DNA from: JANXXV01 sp038230275
GTDB lineage: Bacteria > Acidobacteriota > Terriglobia > Bryobacterales > Bryobacteraceae
Direction of reading: 5' to 3'
DNA length: 64,000 nucleotides
Assembly (NCBI GenBank): GCA_038230275.1
Contig: JBBRNO010000011.1
Location: 1-64,000, forward strand
Shown: positions 1 through 8,123 of the stretch, piece by piece
How positions within the stretch are numbered: the first letter of the stretch is position 1
How the letters are laid out: each line of letters opens with the position of its first letter
Position numbers and translations under genes: made by a program
The notes under the pieces: generated by a model
Database searches by the model: none
What the model was told of the DNA's origin: nothing
The model's input: only the letters and a program-made list of their open reading frames with translations

Positions 1-169
1 CCGTTTTAGGTTTCCTGGTAAGTTGCTGATTTGATTGATACGAAAGTTTGAAAAAAAGTGAACTGAGAAAGTTCGGGCGTGGGATTCACGCATATGCACA
101 CGGATACACGCGGATCGGTTTTTCTTGGAGGAGCAATCATCAGGGAAGACCGCGAGCCAAATGAGCCCG

Positions 170-198
170 ATTTCGATTATGATAAATTTCTCGGGAAC
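170..198 (+). promoter_or_regulatory. Putative promoter shared by the two DUF4062-NACHT genes (copy 1)
   Basis: A TATGAT hexamer at 178-183 lies 15 nt before the ATG at 199. The same hexamer, embedded in the identical 11-mer CGATTATGATA and followed by a shared TTTC, lies exactly 15 nt before the paralogous gene at 5018. Conservation outside the coding frame at constant spacing supports both a -10 element and the choice of the internal ATG as the true start. No convincing -35 or Shine-Dalgarno is visible, so the leader would be only about 9 nt. Upstream bases 1-169 hold no gene that I can support. Confidence 0.5.
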
Positions 199-3100
199 AT
201 GCCCTCTACCAAGCCTGTTGTCTTTATCTCTTCCACGGCCAAGGATCTGGCGCAGCATCGCGAAGCCGCAGCGCAGGCTGCGCGTCAGGCTGGGTTCGAT
301 TGTCAGATGATGGAGGAATTCGAAGCGCAGTCCTTGAAACCGCCCTATGCCGCGTGTATGCAGAAGGTCCGTCCATGCGATGTGTTAATCGTGCTGGTCG
401 CTCATCGCTACGGTTGGGTTCCTGAGGACCAGCCCGACAAACAGGCGAAGAGCATCACTTGGCTTGAGTGCGAAGAGGCGCTCCGTGATCCTAAGAAGGA
501 AGTACTCGCGTTTGTGATCGATCCAGACCACAAGTGGCCGGTCGAGTTGAAGGAATCTTATCGAGCGACCGAGGCACTCGAAAAGGGCAAACTCACGGCC
601 AAGGCCCAGAAGGAGATCACTCGGAACGTCCAGAAGCTGGGCGAATTTAAGACGTGGCTCGGCAGCCTCGGATTCCGAAGTACTTTTACAGACACCGATA
701 GCGTGAATTCGGAGGTGGAGGAGCAGTTAGCCAAATGGCTCAAACGGCATCCCGACTTCCATCCGGAAGGGCAGGACAATCCTGCGCAGTACCTTCGCCA
801 GCTTCGCGAAGAAACGCGATGGATCGATATCAGGGGCCTTCAGGTGGGCGACGGGAAGGTTTATCGCTTCGCTATCGACGATCTTTACATCCCACTTACG
901 GCATCGCGCAGCGAATCAATTATTCAGCCGAGCGAAACCACTCCAAGCTATCCGTTGACCGGGCGCCGGTCCATCCCATTGGAGGAGCTACTCAGCCACA
1001 CTCACGTGGTGATCGAAGGAGGCCCAGGCTCCGGGAAGACCACCTTCCTCAGGCGCATAGCTTATGAATTGTGCCGCGATGATGGCAAGCCTTCGTTGAT
1101 GCTTCCCTCCCATGGATTCCCAATCTACATCCGTATTGCCCATCTCGAAGAACACATCACCAAGTGCCGCAGTAGAAATCAACAAGATGCGCCGCTCCAT
1201 GACGATTCGCCCTCATGGCTGGTCCATTTTTTAGTCTCGCGCAGCTCTGACAGGGGATGGAACCTTAACGCTGCGTTCTTTGAAGCCACGTTGCGACGGC
1301 CGGGAACGACCATTTTGCTCGACGGATTAGACGAGGCATCAAGCAGGTTGGCGCGTGAGTCTAGCGCCCAGCTTCTGTTTGCGGCGGCGGCCGATTACGA
1401 AAAATGTCGTTTTGTCGTCACCGCTCGGCCTCAAGCCTACGCCGGACTAGCGAAGTTATCTGGATTCGAGGAATTTCTTATTGACGACTTGCAGCCTGAG
1501 GCTGCTGAGACTTTTCTACGCCATTGGTCACGTAGTCTCTTTCCGAGCGATGAAGGCGCTGCCGATCAGCACTGGCGCGCGTTGAGCGAGGCGCTCAACG
1601 CACGCGCGGCCATCCAGGTGATGGCTCGCAATCCCGTTATGCTCACGGCGCTCGCTGTGGTGCACTGGAACGAACGCCGCCTTCCAGAGCAGCGTTCCGA
1701 CCTTTACTCGTCAATTACGAATTGGTTGGTCCGCGTGCGGGACACACGCCCAGGCCGCGAAACTCCCGATCGCGTCCTTTCGCTTCTCGGACATCTGGCG
1801 CTTGGTATGCAGACTCAAGCTAAAGGCCGCATCACCCAAATATCGAAGGTGGCCGCCGCGGAAATGATCGCGCCCCATTTTCATGAACATAGAGACGGTA
1901 AATTGCGGCTTGAGCGCGCTCGGGCCTTTCTCGATACAGAAGAAGTTGACAGCGGTATCTTCGTCACCCACGGATCCGTCCTTAGCTTTTGGCATCTCAC
2001 GCTGCAAGAGTTTCTCGCCGCCCGCATCATCGCCGGGCTAACGGACTTCGATCAGCAGAAGCTGCTCTTTGCCGATGAAAAGCTTTATAGACCGGAATGG
2101 CATGAGTTAATGCTCCTGCTGGGTGGAATCCTGATCGGACAGGGCACAGAAAAAGTAGACGGCCTTTTCCGCGCCATGCTGGACAGGGTAATGCAAGAGG
2201 CTCCAATCCTTGAAAAAGCGGGCTGCGTTGGACTGATCGGCGCGATGCTGTCCGATTTAGTGCCGTATTCCTACAAACTGCCTGACCCGCTCGATGTGAG
2301 GATGCGTTTTGGCGCCCAGGAGATTTCGGCCGGGGAGGGCCTAGAATTCGAGGGTCTCGACGTAATGTTGAGATTAGGTTTGGCAAAGGCCGCCACTCAG
2401 TTCTGCAATGAGAATCCGGAGCAAATGCGCAGGCTGACGATTCCCGTGCCTACCCTTCTTGTTCAGGCTTTCAATCACCCGGACCTACGGGTGCGTGAGC
2501 GTTTGATCGGTGCTCTGCTTGAGCAACATTATGAAAACAGAGAGGTCCGCGACGCCTTGATCCAGTTTGCGCAAGCAAGTTCAAACCTGCCGTTCCGGCG
2601 GCAGATTGAACGAGGCTTTGAATTTCGGTTTCCTGCCTGGAAGCGTTGGCTGGCGAAAGTCGACGGCGAAGATGCTGCCATTCCCGACTTTTACGGTACT
2701 ACGGCGGTATCGATGCGAGTTGCCCGAATCCGCCTGAGAAACATTAGAATCTTTGAGGATACCGGAGTTATTGAACTTGCCCCAAGAGGCTCGCTATTTG
2801 TGGGTGAGAACTCAGCCGGAAAGACCACACTCCTTCGGTCCATCACACTGGCAGCGCTTGGCCCGGCGCTTGCAAACCAAAGCGGGTGCCGTCCCCAAAG
2901 TTACCTGCGCTTTGGAGAACAGCATGGATCAATTGAAGTTGCGTTCGAGCTGAAGATCGGAGATGCGCCGTATGTGGAGTTCGTCAGTGGTCTGGCAATC
3001 CAAAGAGGGGAGACGGCGTTCCGTGCTCTCGATGCGGAAAGCCTAACCCTGGCATTACACAATTGCGCATCGCGCCTGGACTCGTTGCGGACACGGAGCG

Positions 3101-4071
3101 AAGACAGCTTCGGATTCCTCTGCGCGTATGGAGCTTTTCGGACCTTTTCGGACCCGACTTCCTCGTTGGTTCCGCAGAAAGACCAAGTCGTCCTGGATAG
3201 GGTCAAATCTCTTTTCGATCAGCACGCATCCGTGATCGACCCGGATATTGCGTCCAGGGTATTTTCAGGGCAGTTCATCAACTTTCGAAGGCCGCCAGTA
3301 CCGTTATCACCCAGTGTCCTAAAGGCGATGCAGCAGCACCTGGCAGCCTTACTGCCTGGCTTCGGGAATTCTGAATATGCGGCTGGCTCTAGCTTCCCAA
3401 TTCCAGGAAACGTTGTTCCACTGCGAGACCTGAGCGATGGCTACTTGAGTATGGTAGCTATGATAGGCAGTTTATTTCACCATGTGTTCGTGACTTTCGG
3501 TGTGGCAGACGATCCGGCTTCCGTTTCGGGGATCTTGCTCATCGATGAGATTGACGCCCATCTTCACCCCTCATGGCAACGACGCATATTGCCGGATCTT
3601 GCGGGAACATGTTCCAACCTTCAGATACTCGCCACGACCCACTCGCCCATGGTCGCCGCTTCCGTTGATAGCTCCTCCGTATTTCACGTCGTCAGGTCCG
3701 AAGAGAGTGGGCGAATTGAGGTCAGAACATACGAAATGGTACTCCAAGGTCTAGAAGCCGATGAGATCCTAACGGCGCCGCTATTCGGATTGGACGACAC
3801 ACGTGATCTAGGAACTGAGAAGGACGAGAAACGATACGATGAGCTTAGGCTGTTGATTTCGCCAACTGAATCGGAGGTCGCGGAACGAAATGAGTTGGCC
3901 ACCAAGCTTTTCGGACATCGTGCCGACAACCTTCGAACAGCAACAACGGGCGTTTTTGATTCGCTCAAGGAAAGTCTAGAGGAAAAGATGAAGTCGGACT
4001 CGATTGAAGAGCAGGCTCGACGCCTCATTGAAGCGGAGCGCCTGATCGAGAAAATGCTCGCGGGCCATTGA
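199..4071 (+). CDS. DUF4062-NACHT NTPase fused to a Septu PtuA-like ABC ATPase
   Basis: A 1290-residue three-part protein. Residues 1-200 are DUF4062 (VFISSTAKDL, later HRYGWVP), a Rossmann-like N-terminal domain of STAND proteins. Residues about 270-560 are a NACHT module: Walker A GGPGSGKTTF near 274, Walker B LLDGLDEA near 373, and a VVTARPQ sensor strand, followed by helical repeats. From about 838 the protein becomes an SMC/ABC-type ATPase like PtuA of Septu: Walker A GENSAGKTTLL near 868, signature-like LSDGY near 1077, Walker B LLIDEIDAHLHP near 1111 and a TTHSP switch. The first ~720 residues are close to the paralogue at 5018-7777, which ends instead in a hypervariable lectin-like domain. 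An in-frame GTG at 79 exists, but the ATG at 199 matches the paralogue's start. The next gene, a PtuB-like nuclease, overlaps its stop. Role in anti-phage defence is inferred. Domain assignments are by motif. Confidence 0.85.
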   Translation: MPSTKPVVFISSTAKDLAQHREAAAQAARQAGFDCQMMEEFEAQSLKPPYAACMQKVRPCDVLIVLVAHRYGWVPEDQPDKQAKSITWLECEEALRDPKKEVLAFVIDPDHKWPVELKESYRATEALEKGKLTAKAQKEITRNVQKLGEFKTWLGSLGFRSTFTDTDSVNSEVEEQLAKWLKRHPDFHPEGQDNPAQYLRQLREETRWIDIRGLQVGDGKVYRFAIDDLYIPLTASRSESIIQPSETTPSYPLTGRRSIPLEELLSHTHVVIEGGPGSGKTTFLRRIAYELCRDDGKPSLMLPSHGFPIYIRIAHLEEHITKCRSRNQQDAPLHDDSPSWLVHFLVSRSSDRGWNLNAAFFEATLRRPGTTILLDGLDEASSRLARESSAQLLFAAAADYEKCRFVVTARPQAYAGLAKLSGFEEFLIDDLQPEAAETFLRHWSRSLFPSDEGAADQHWRALSEALNARAAIQVMARNPVMLTALAVVHWNERRLPEQRSDLYSSITNWLVRVRDTRPGRETPDRVLSLLGHLALGMQTQAKGRITQISKVAAAEMIAPHFHEHRDGKLRLERARAFLDTEEVDSGIFVTHGSVLSFWHLTLQEFLAARIIAGLTDFDQQKLLFADEKLYRPEWHELMLLLGGILIGQGTEKVDGLFRAMLDRVMQEAPILEKAGCVGLIGAMLSDLVPYSYKLPDPLDVRMRFGAQEISAGEGLEFEGLDVMLRLGLAKAATQFCNENPEQMRRLTIPVPTLLVQAFNHPDLRVRERLIGALLEQHYENREVRDALIQFAQASSNLPFRRQIERGFEFRFPAWKRWLAKVDGEDAAIPDFYGTTAVSMRVARIRLRNIRIFEDTGVIELAPRGSLFVGENSAGKTTLLRSITLAALGPALANQSGCRPQSYLRFGEQHGSIEVAFELKIGDAPYVEFVSGLAIQRGETAFRALDAESLTLALHNCASRLDSLRTRSEDSFGFLCAYGAFRTFSDPTSSLVPQKDQVVLDRVKSLFDQHASVIDPDIASRVFSGQFINFRRPPVPLSPSVLKAMQQHLAALLPGFGNSEYAAGSSFPIPGNVVPLRDLSDGYLSMVAMIGSLFHHVFVTFGVADDPASVSGILLIDEIDAHLHPSWQRRILPDLAGTCSNLQILATTHSPMVAASVDSSSVFHVVRSEESGRIEVRTYEMVLQGLEADEILTAPLFGLDDTRDLGTEKDEKRYDELRLLISPTESEVAERNELATKLFGHRADNLRTATTGVFDSLKESLEEKMKSDSIEEQARRLIEAERLIEKMLAGH

Positions 4072-4910
4072 AAGACATGTTTCACCGGAAGTTCGATGAC
4101 AACGCCATATACGGATGCTTCGTGCACACGAAGTATAAGACCTTCGACCAGTGGCGCGAGGCAGCGCGGCTGGGTACTGAGGCGCTGGCGTTTTGGAGCG
4201 ACGCCCACCCGGCTCCGCGAATTGAGACTCTACCTGTCGAGAACAAGATCTACGGCGCTCTCAAGCCGTTCCTAAGAGAATACTTCCGTGACAAGTGCGC
4301 GTACTGCGAATCCGAGTTCGATTCCGTAGCGTGGGGTGATGTCGAGCACTACCGCCCCAAAAAGGGCGTGACAGGTGAGCCAAACCACCCCGGGTATTAC
4401 TGGTTAGCCTATAGTGAGGTTAACCTCGTGCCGAGTTGTATGAAATGCAACCAGGGCGAAGGTAAGCGCAATCACTTCCCAATCAAGGGCGCCCGTGCGA
4501 CGCAACCGGCGCACGACCTCATGGCAGAGAAGCCCCTATTGCTGAATCCCTACGATTCGGCAGACTGCGGTCACGGAGCCTGCCACCTCGAGTATGTTTT
4601 CGAATACATCCAAGAGGAAGTGCTTCCAACCGGACGCGTGAAAGGGTTAACCGAGCGCGGCGAGGTCTCAGTAGAACTTTATAAGCTCAATCGCACTAGT
4701 CTTGTGAATCGGCGACGAAAGAATCAATCGGGAGCGATTGACAGGCTGAAAGTTGCTTGTGCTACCAACCTCGCGCTGGAAAAAGTATTGAATGACCTCT
4801 GGAATGATCGCGAAGAACACGCGTCGGCGGTGCGAGCAGCTTGCCAAGCGTGGATAGATCACCGCAACAGACTACTCGGGAAACTCTCCCACTGGATGAG
4901 CAACAGGTGA
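4068..4910 (+). CDS. ptuB: PtuB-like HNH endonuclease
   Basis: About 280 residues. The core has two CxxC zinc pairs (CAYC and CMKC) bracketing DVEHYRPK, whose D and H fit the HNH catalytic histidine region, followed by an NLVPSCMKCNQ segment and a conserved NHFPI. This is the pattern of PtuB of Septu and of retron Ec78-associated HNH proteins. The frame opens at TTG 4068, which overlaps the TGA of the upstream PtuA-like gene (TTGA), or at ATG 4077, 5 nt past that stop; either way translation is coupled. In Septu, PtuB is the nuclease held by the PtuA ATPase. Here the ATPase is fused to a DUF4062-NACHT front end, so nuclease release may depend on NACHT signalling (inference). The C-terminal 100 residues are helical with no motif I recognise. 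Confidence 0.8.
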   Translation: MKDMFHRKFDDNAIYGCFVHTKYKTFDQWREAARLGTEALAFWSDAHPAPRIETLPVENKIYGALKPFLREYFRDKCAYCESEFDSVAWGDVEHYRPKKGVTGEPNHPGYYWLAYSEVNLVPSCMKCNQGEGKRNHFPIKGARATQPAHDLMAEKPLLLNPYDSADCGHGACHLEYVFEYIQEEVLPTGRVKGLTERGEVSVELYKLNRTSLVNRRRKNQSGAIDRLKVACATNLALEKVLNDLWNDREEHASAVRAACQAWIDHRNRLLGKLSHWMSNR

Positions 4911-4988
4911 CCATACTGCGCCTAGGGAATGGGACGCCCAGAATGCACACTGACCGCGTCCCTAAAATGGTTTTCCGACGCCCGCTCC

Positions 4989-5017
4989 CATGCGATTATG
5001 ATAGGTTTCGCACGTAA
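4989..5017 (+). promoter_or_regulatory. Putative promoter shared by the two DUF4062-NACHT genes (copy 2)
   Basis: TATGAT at 4997-5002, 15 nt before the ATG at 5018, sits in the same 11-mer as the promoter candidate of the first paralogue. A weak -35-like TTCCGA at 4973-4978 is 18 nt upstream. The 107-nt gap after the PtuB-like gene makes an independent promoter for this gene likely. Confidence 0.45.
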
Positions 5018-7777
5018 ATGCCCTCTACCAAGCCTGTCGTTTTTATCTCTTCCACCGCCAAGGACCTGGCGGAGCATCGCGAAGCCGCGGCGCGGGCTGC
5101 GCGGCAGGCTGGGTTCGAGTATCAGATCATAGAGGAATTCGAAGCGCAGTCTTTGAACGGGGCGTATCCGGCCTGTATGGATAAGGTTAGTGATTGCGAT
5201 GTACTGGTGGTGCTGGTCGCTCACCGGTACGGCTGGGTCCCAGCCGACCAGCCTGATCCGAGACTGGCGAAGAGTATTACCTGGCTGGAGTGCGAAGAGG
5301 CTCTCCGCATGGGCAAGGAAGTGCTCACCTTTGTAATCGATCCGGATTTCAAGTGGCCGGTCGAACTCAAGGAAGCTTATCGCGCCACCGAGGCGCTGGA
5401 AAGGGGCAAGCTCACACAGAAGGTTCAGAAGGAGATTGCCCGCAACGTCAAAAAGCTGGGCGAATTGAAGACCTGGCTCGGCGGCCTTGGCTTCCGGCGC
5501 ACTTTTACCGATGCCGCCAGCGTGAACTCCGAAGTCCAGGATCAGTTGACCAAGTGGCTCAAGCGGCAGCATCCTGATTTCCTCGCCACCGCGCCTTCAA
5601 CCGCGCAGGAAGACCCTGCCGAATACTTGCGCCAGCTCTGCGAGCAAACTCGATGGATCGATATCCGCGGTCTGCAAGTAGGTGCGGGAAAGGCTTACCG
5701 CTTCGGTATCGACCAGCTCTATATCCCGCTCACCATTGCCGGCGGCGAGGCAGCCACAGGTCCGGACGCCGGACGCCGTTCCATCCCGCTGGAAGAGGCA
5801 CGCAAGTACCCGCGGCTGTTGGTGGAAGGCGATCCGGGCGCCGGCAAGACCACGTTTCTGCGGCACACCGCTTTTGAGATGTGCTGCCAGCCTGGCAGCG
5901 GGTTCCCCGTCTATATTCGCATTGGCGATCTGGAAGAACATATCGCCAATTGCCGCCACCAAGGGCAGAACAATGCGCCGCTGAACGACCACGCTTCCTC
6001 CTGGCTGGCGCACTATCTGGCGGCCCAGGCCAAAGATAAATTATGGAATCTGAGCGAGACCTTCTTCCAAGCCAAATTACAAGAGTCCGGAACAATGATT
6101 CTGCTGGACGGTTTGGACGAGGCATCCAGCGCCCGCTCTCGCGCCTCCCTTACCAGGCTGGTGTCAGGGGCGGTTGCAACCTATAAGAATTGCCGGTTTG
6201 TGGTGACCACCCGGCCGCAATCTTACACCGGCAGTGCCCGGCTACCCGGCTTTCATGAAGTCAAGATCGGGGACCTGGAGCCTGGGGCGATCACGGCATT
6301 TCTAGGTCATTGGTCGAGTTGCCTCTTTCCGGGCGAGCCGACGAAGGCAGCGGCGCATTGCGAAGCCTTGAGCGAGGCGTTGAACGCCCGTCCGGCGATT
6401 CGCAGAATGGCGCGCAATCCGGTGATGCTGACGGCGCTGGCGGTGGTGCACTGGAATGAAAGCCGGCTTCCGGAACAGCGGGCCGCGCTCTATGCTTCCA
6501 TCACTCTCTGGCTGGTGCGGGCCAGAGAGAACCGCCCCGGCCGCGAAACCGCCGACCGCGTCCTGGCGCTGCTGGGACACCTCGCGCTGGGCATGCAGAC
6601 TCAGGCGAAGGGCCGCATCACGCAGGTATCGAAAGCCACTGCCGCTGCCATCATCGCTCTTCAGTTTCGCGAGGTGGCCGACGACGATCTGAAGCTGGAG
6701 CGCGCGCGGGCCTTTCTGGAAGCCGAAGAAGTGGATAGCGGCATCTTCGTCACCCGCGGCGCCGACCTTCGCTTCTGGCACCTGACGCTGCAGGAGTATC
6801 TAGCCGCCCGCACCATTGCGGGGCTGGCCGACGCCCATCAGCAATCGCTGCTGTTCCAGGACGAGCGGCTTTACGAATCCGAATGGCGCGAAGTGATGTT
6901 GCTGCTGGGCGGAACACTGATTGGCCAGGGTTCGGATAAAGTGGACGGACTGTTCGGCGCCATGCTGGGCCGGCTTGGGGAGAAGCCCAGCCTGGCGGAG
7001 AAGGCCCGTTGCGTTGGGCTAATCGGCGGAATGTTGAGCGACTTGCGGCCGTACTCCTACAATCTGCCGGACCCGCGCTATCAGCGGATGCTGCGGGAGG
7101 TATTGGAGATCTTCGACCGGGAGAAATCCCGTGGCATCGACTTGCAAGTAGGGCTGGCTGCGGCGGAGGCGTTGGGGCAAGCCGGTGATCCGCGCTTGCG
7201 GCTGCCCAAACAAAAAGACTACTGGGTGCCGATTCCCGGTGAGAAGGTCCTTATCGGGCGGTATCCTGTGACCGTTTATGAATACGCCTTATTTCTGGAT
7301 GACACCGAGTCCAACGCCCCGCGTGATTGGGACGAACAGAGTCTGCATCCCAACCGTCCCGTCGTCTGGGTCAGTTGGGACGATGCACACGCGTACTGCG
7401 ATTGGGCGGGGGTTCGGTTGCCGACCGACGCTGAGTGGGAGCGTGCCGCACGCGGCACGGAAGGCCGCATGTATGCCTGGGGCGACGCCCCGCCGAGCCC
7501 GGAGCTAGCAAACTACGACGATACGAAGATCGGTGAGGCGAGCCCCGTGGGATTGTTTCCTCGCGGTTCGACACCCGACGATATCGCCGACTTGGCCGGA
7601 AACGTGTGGGAATGGGTTTCCGATTGGTACGACGAAACGGAAGTGGATCGTGTACTGCGGGGCGGTTCGTGGTACAGCTATGCAACGTTCCTCCGCGCGG
7701 CCGACCGCGGCAGGAGTCTACCTGGCGGCGGGAACGGTAGTATCGGGTTCCGTTGTGCCCGGGAAGTGGTTTTGTGA
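5018..7777 (+). CDS. DUF4062-NACHT-FGE/lectin-fold protein, DGR target 1
   Basis: 919 residues. Domains: DUF4062 (1-200, VFISSTAKDL and HRYGWVP), NACHT NTPase (Walker A GDPGAGKTTF at 271, Walker B LLDGLDEA at about 362, sensor VVTTRPQ), helical repeats to about 720, then an FGE-sulfatase domain (735-919: RYPVTVYEY, LPTDAEWERAARG, LAGNVWEWVSDWYD, RVLRGGSW, IGFRCARE). FGE-type C-type-lectin folds are the usual variable proteins of DGRs. The last ~37 residues are encoded by VR1, and the Cys positions of true formylglycine-generating enzymes are absent, so this is a binding domain rather than an enzyme. STAND logic suggests that ligand binding at the variable C-terminus opens the NACHT switch and activates the DUF4062 end. 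The start is fixed by homology with the gene at 199. The gene converges on the DGR TR/RT. Confidence 0.9.
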   Translation: MPSTKPVVFISSTAKDLAEHREAAARAARQAGFEYQIIEEFEAQSLNGAYPACMDKVSDCDVLVVLVAHRYGWVPADQPDPRLAKSITWLECEEALRMGKEVLTFVIDPDFKWPVELKEAYRATEALERGKLTQKVQKEIARNVKKLGELKTWLGGLGFRRTFTDAASVNSEVQDQLTKWLKRQHPDFLATAPSTAQEDPAEYLRQLCEQTRWIDIRGLQVGAGKAYRFGIDQLYIPLTIAGGEAATGPDAGRRSIPLEEARKYPRLLVEGDPGAGKTTFLRHTAFEMCCQPGSGFPVYIRIGDLEEHIANCRHQGQNNAPLNDHASSWLAHYLAAQAKDKLWNLSETFFQAKLQESGTMILLDGLDEASSARSRASLTRLVSGAVATYKNCRFVVTTRPQSYTGSARLPGFHEVKIGDLEPGAITAFLGHWSSCLFPGEPTKAAAHCEALSEALNARPAIRRMARNPVMLTALAVVHWNESRLPEQRAALYASITLWLVRARENRPGRETADRVLALLGHLALGMQTQAKGRITQVSKATAAAIIALQFREVADDDLKLERARAFLEAEEVDSGIFVTRGADLRFWHLTLQEYLAARTIAGLADAHQQSLLFQDERLYESEWREVMLLLGGTLIGQGSDKVDGLFGAMLGRLGEKPSLAEKARCVGLIGGMLSDLRPYSYNLPDPRYQRMLREVLEIFDREKSRGIDLQVGLAAAEALGQAGDPRLRLPKQKDYWVPIPGEKVLIGRYPVTVYEYALFLDDTESNAPRDWDEQSLHPNRPVVWVSWDDAHAYCDWAGVRLPTDAEWERAARGTEGRMYAWGDAPPSPELANYDDTKIGEASPVGLFPRGSTPDDIADLAGNVWEWVSDWYDETEVDRVLRGGSWYSYATFLRAADRGRSLPGGGNGSIGFRCAREVVL
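7654..7764 (+). repeat. DGR variable repeat 1 (VR1)
   Basis: 111 bp, the same length as the TR at 8013-8123 (opposite strand). Aligned base by base, 15 positions differ and every one is an adenine in TR (9 A to G... or A to T mixtures; 10 become G and 5 become T). The last 22 bases before 7764 are identical to TR, as expected for the initiation-of-mutagenic-homing segment; identity ends at CCCGGGA, after which VR continues AGTGG and TR continues TATGG. In protein terms the TR asparagine codons become Y, S, Y, F, D, G, S and so on, with no stop codon. It encodes residues about 880-916 of target 1. Confidence 0.95.
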
Positions 7778-8012
7778 TTCTTTTCCCTTTTTCCCTTCCG
7801 GCGAAGCCGGAGAAAAAATTTGGGGCACTCCCTCTCCCCGGCCGAGCTTCGCTTGCGCTACCACAGGGCCGGGGGACGCTTTTGCTGTTCGACGCAGCGG
7901 CACTCGCCGCCCGCGTCCGGTGCACGATCCGGAAGTAGAGTCGCACGCCTGAAGCAGCCTTGGCCGCACCAGTTCCGGCTTCTCAAAGGGCTGGGAAACC
8001 CTCTGCTCCATA
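7778..8012. other. Spacer between VR1 target stop and the TR
   Basis: No gene supported. It contains the VR1-side hairpin (7797-7811). On the minus strand, just past the TR (positions about 7995-8012), the frame still reads DMEQ-like residues after RCAR. This suggests the TR was copied from the 3' end of an older FGE-type target gene. Confidence 0.5.
7797..7811 (+). repeat. Hairpin downstream of VR1
   Basis: TCCGGC-GAA-GCCGGA: 6-bp stem, 3-nt loop, 32 nt past the VR1 end and 19 nt past the target stop codon. The same CCGGC-GAA-GCCGG hairpin follows VR2 at a similar distance, together with flanking AGTGGTTTTGTGATTCTTTT and GAGAAAAA. Hairpins or cruciforms just 3' of VR are a known DGR feature that helps target recognition. 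Confidence 0.75.
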
Positions 8013-8123
8013 TCCCGGGCACAACGGAACCCGATATTATCGTTCCTGTTGCCAGGTTGATTCCTGTTGCGGTTGGCCGCGCGGAGGTTCGTTGCATTGT
8101 TGTTCCACGAACCGCCCCGCAGT
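8013..8123 (-). repeat. DGR template repeat (TR)
   Basis: 111 bp on the minus strand, starting directly after the RT stop codon (TGA at 8126-8124). It holds 30 adenines in the coding sense, mostly in AAC/AAT codons; in the target frame it reads RGGSWNNNATNLRAANRN, then RNQPGNRNDNIGFRCAR. This is the usual TR design, since randomised AAY codons give many residues but no stop. It lies in inverted orientation to VR1 (248 bp apart) and in the same orientation as VR2. Confidence 0.95.

Noticed and set aside
5018..7777. True formylglycine-generating enzyme (sulfatase activator)
   Set aside because: Active-site cysteines absent, no sulfatase gene nearby, and the C-terminus is a DGR variable region.
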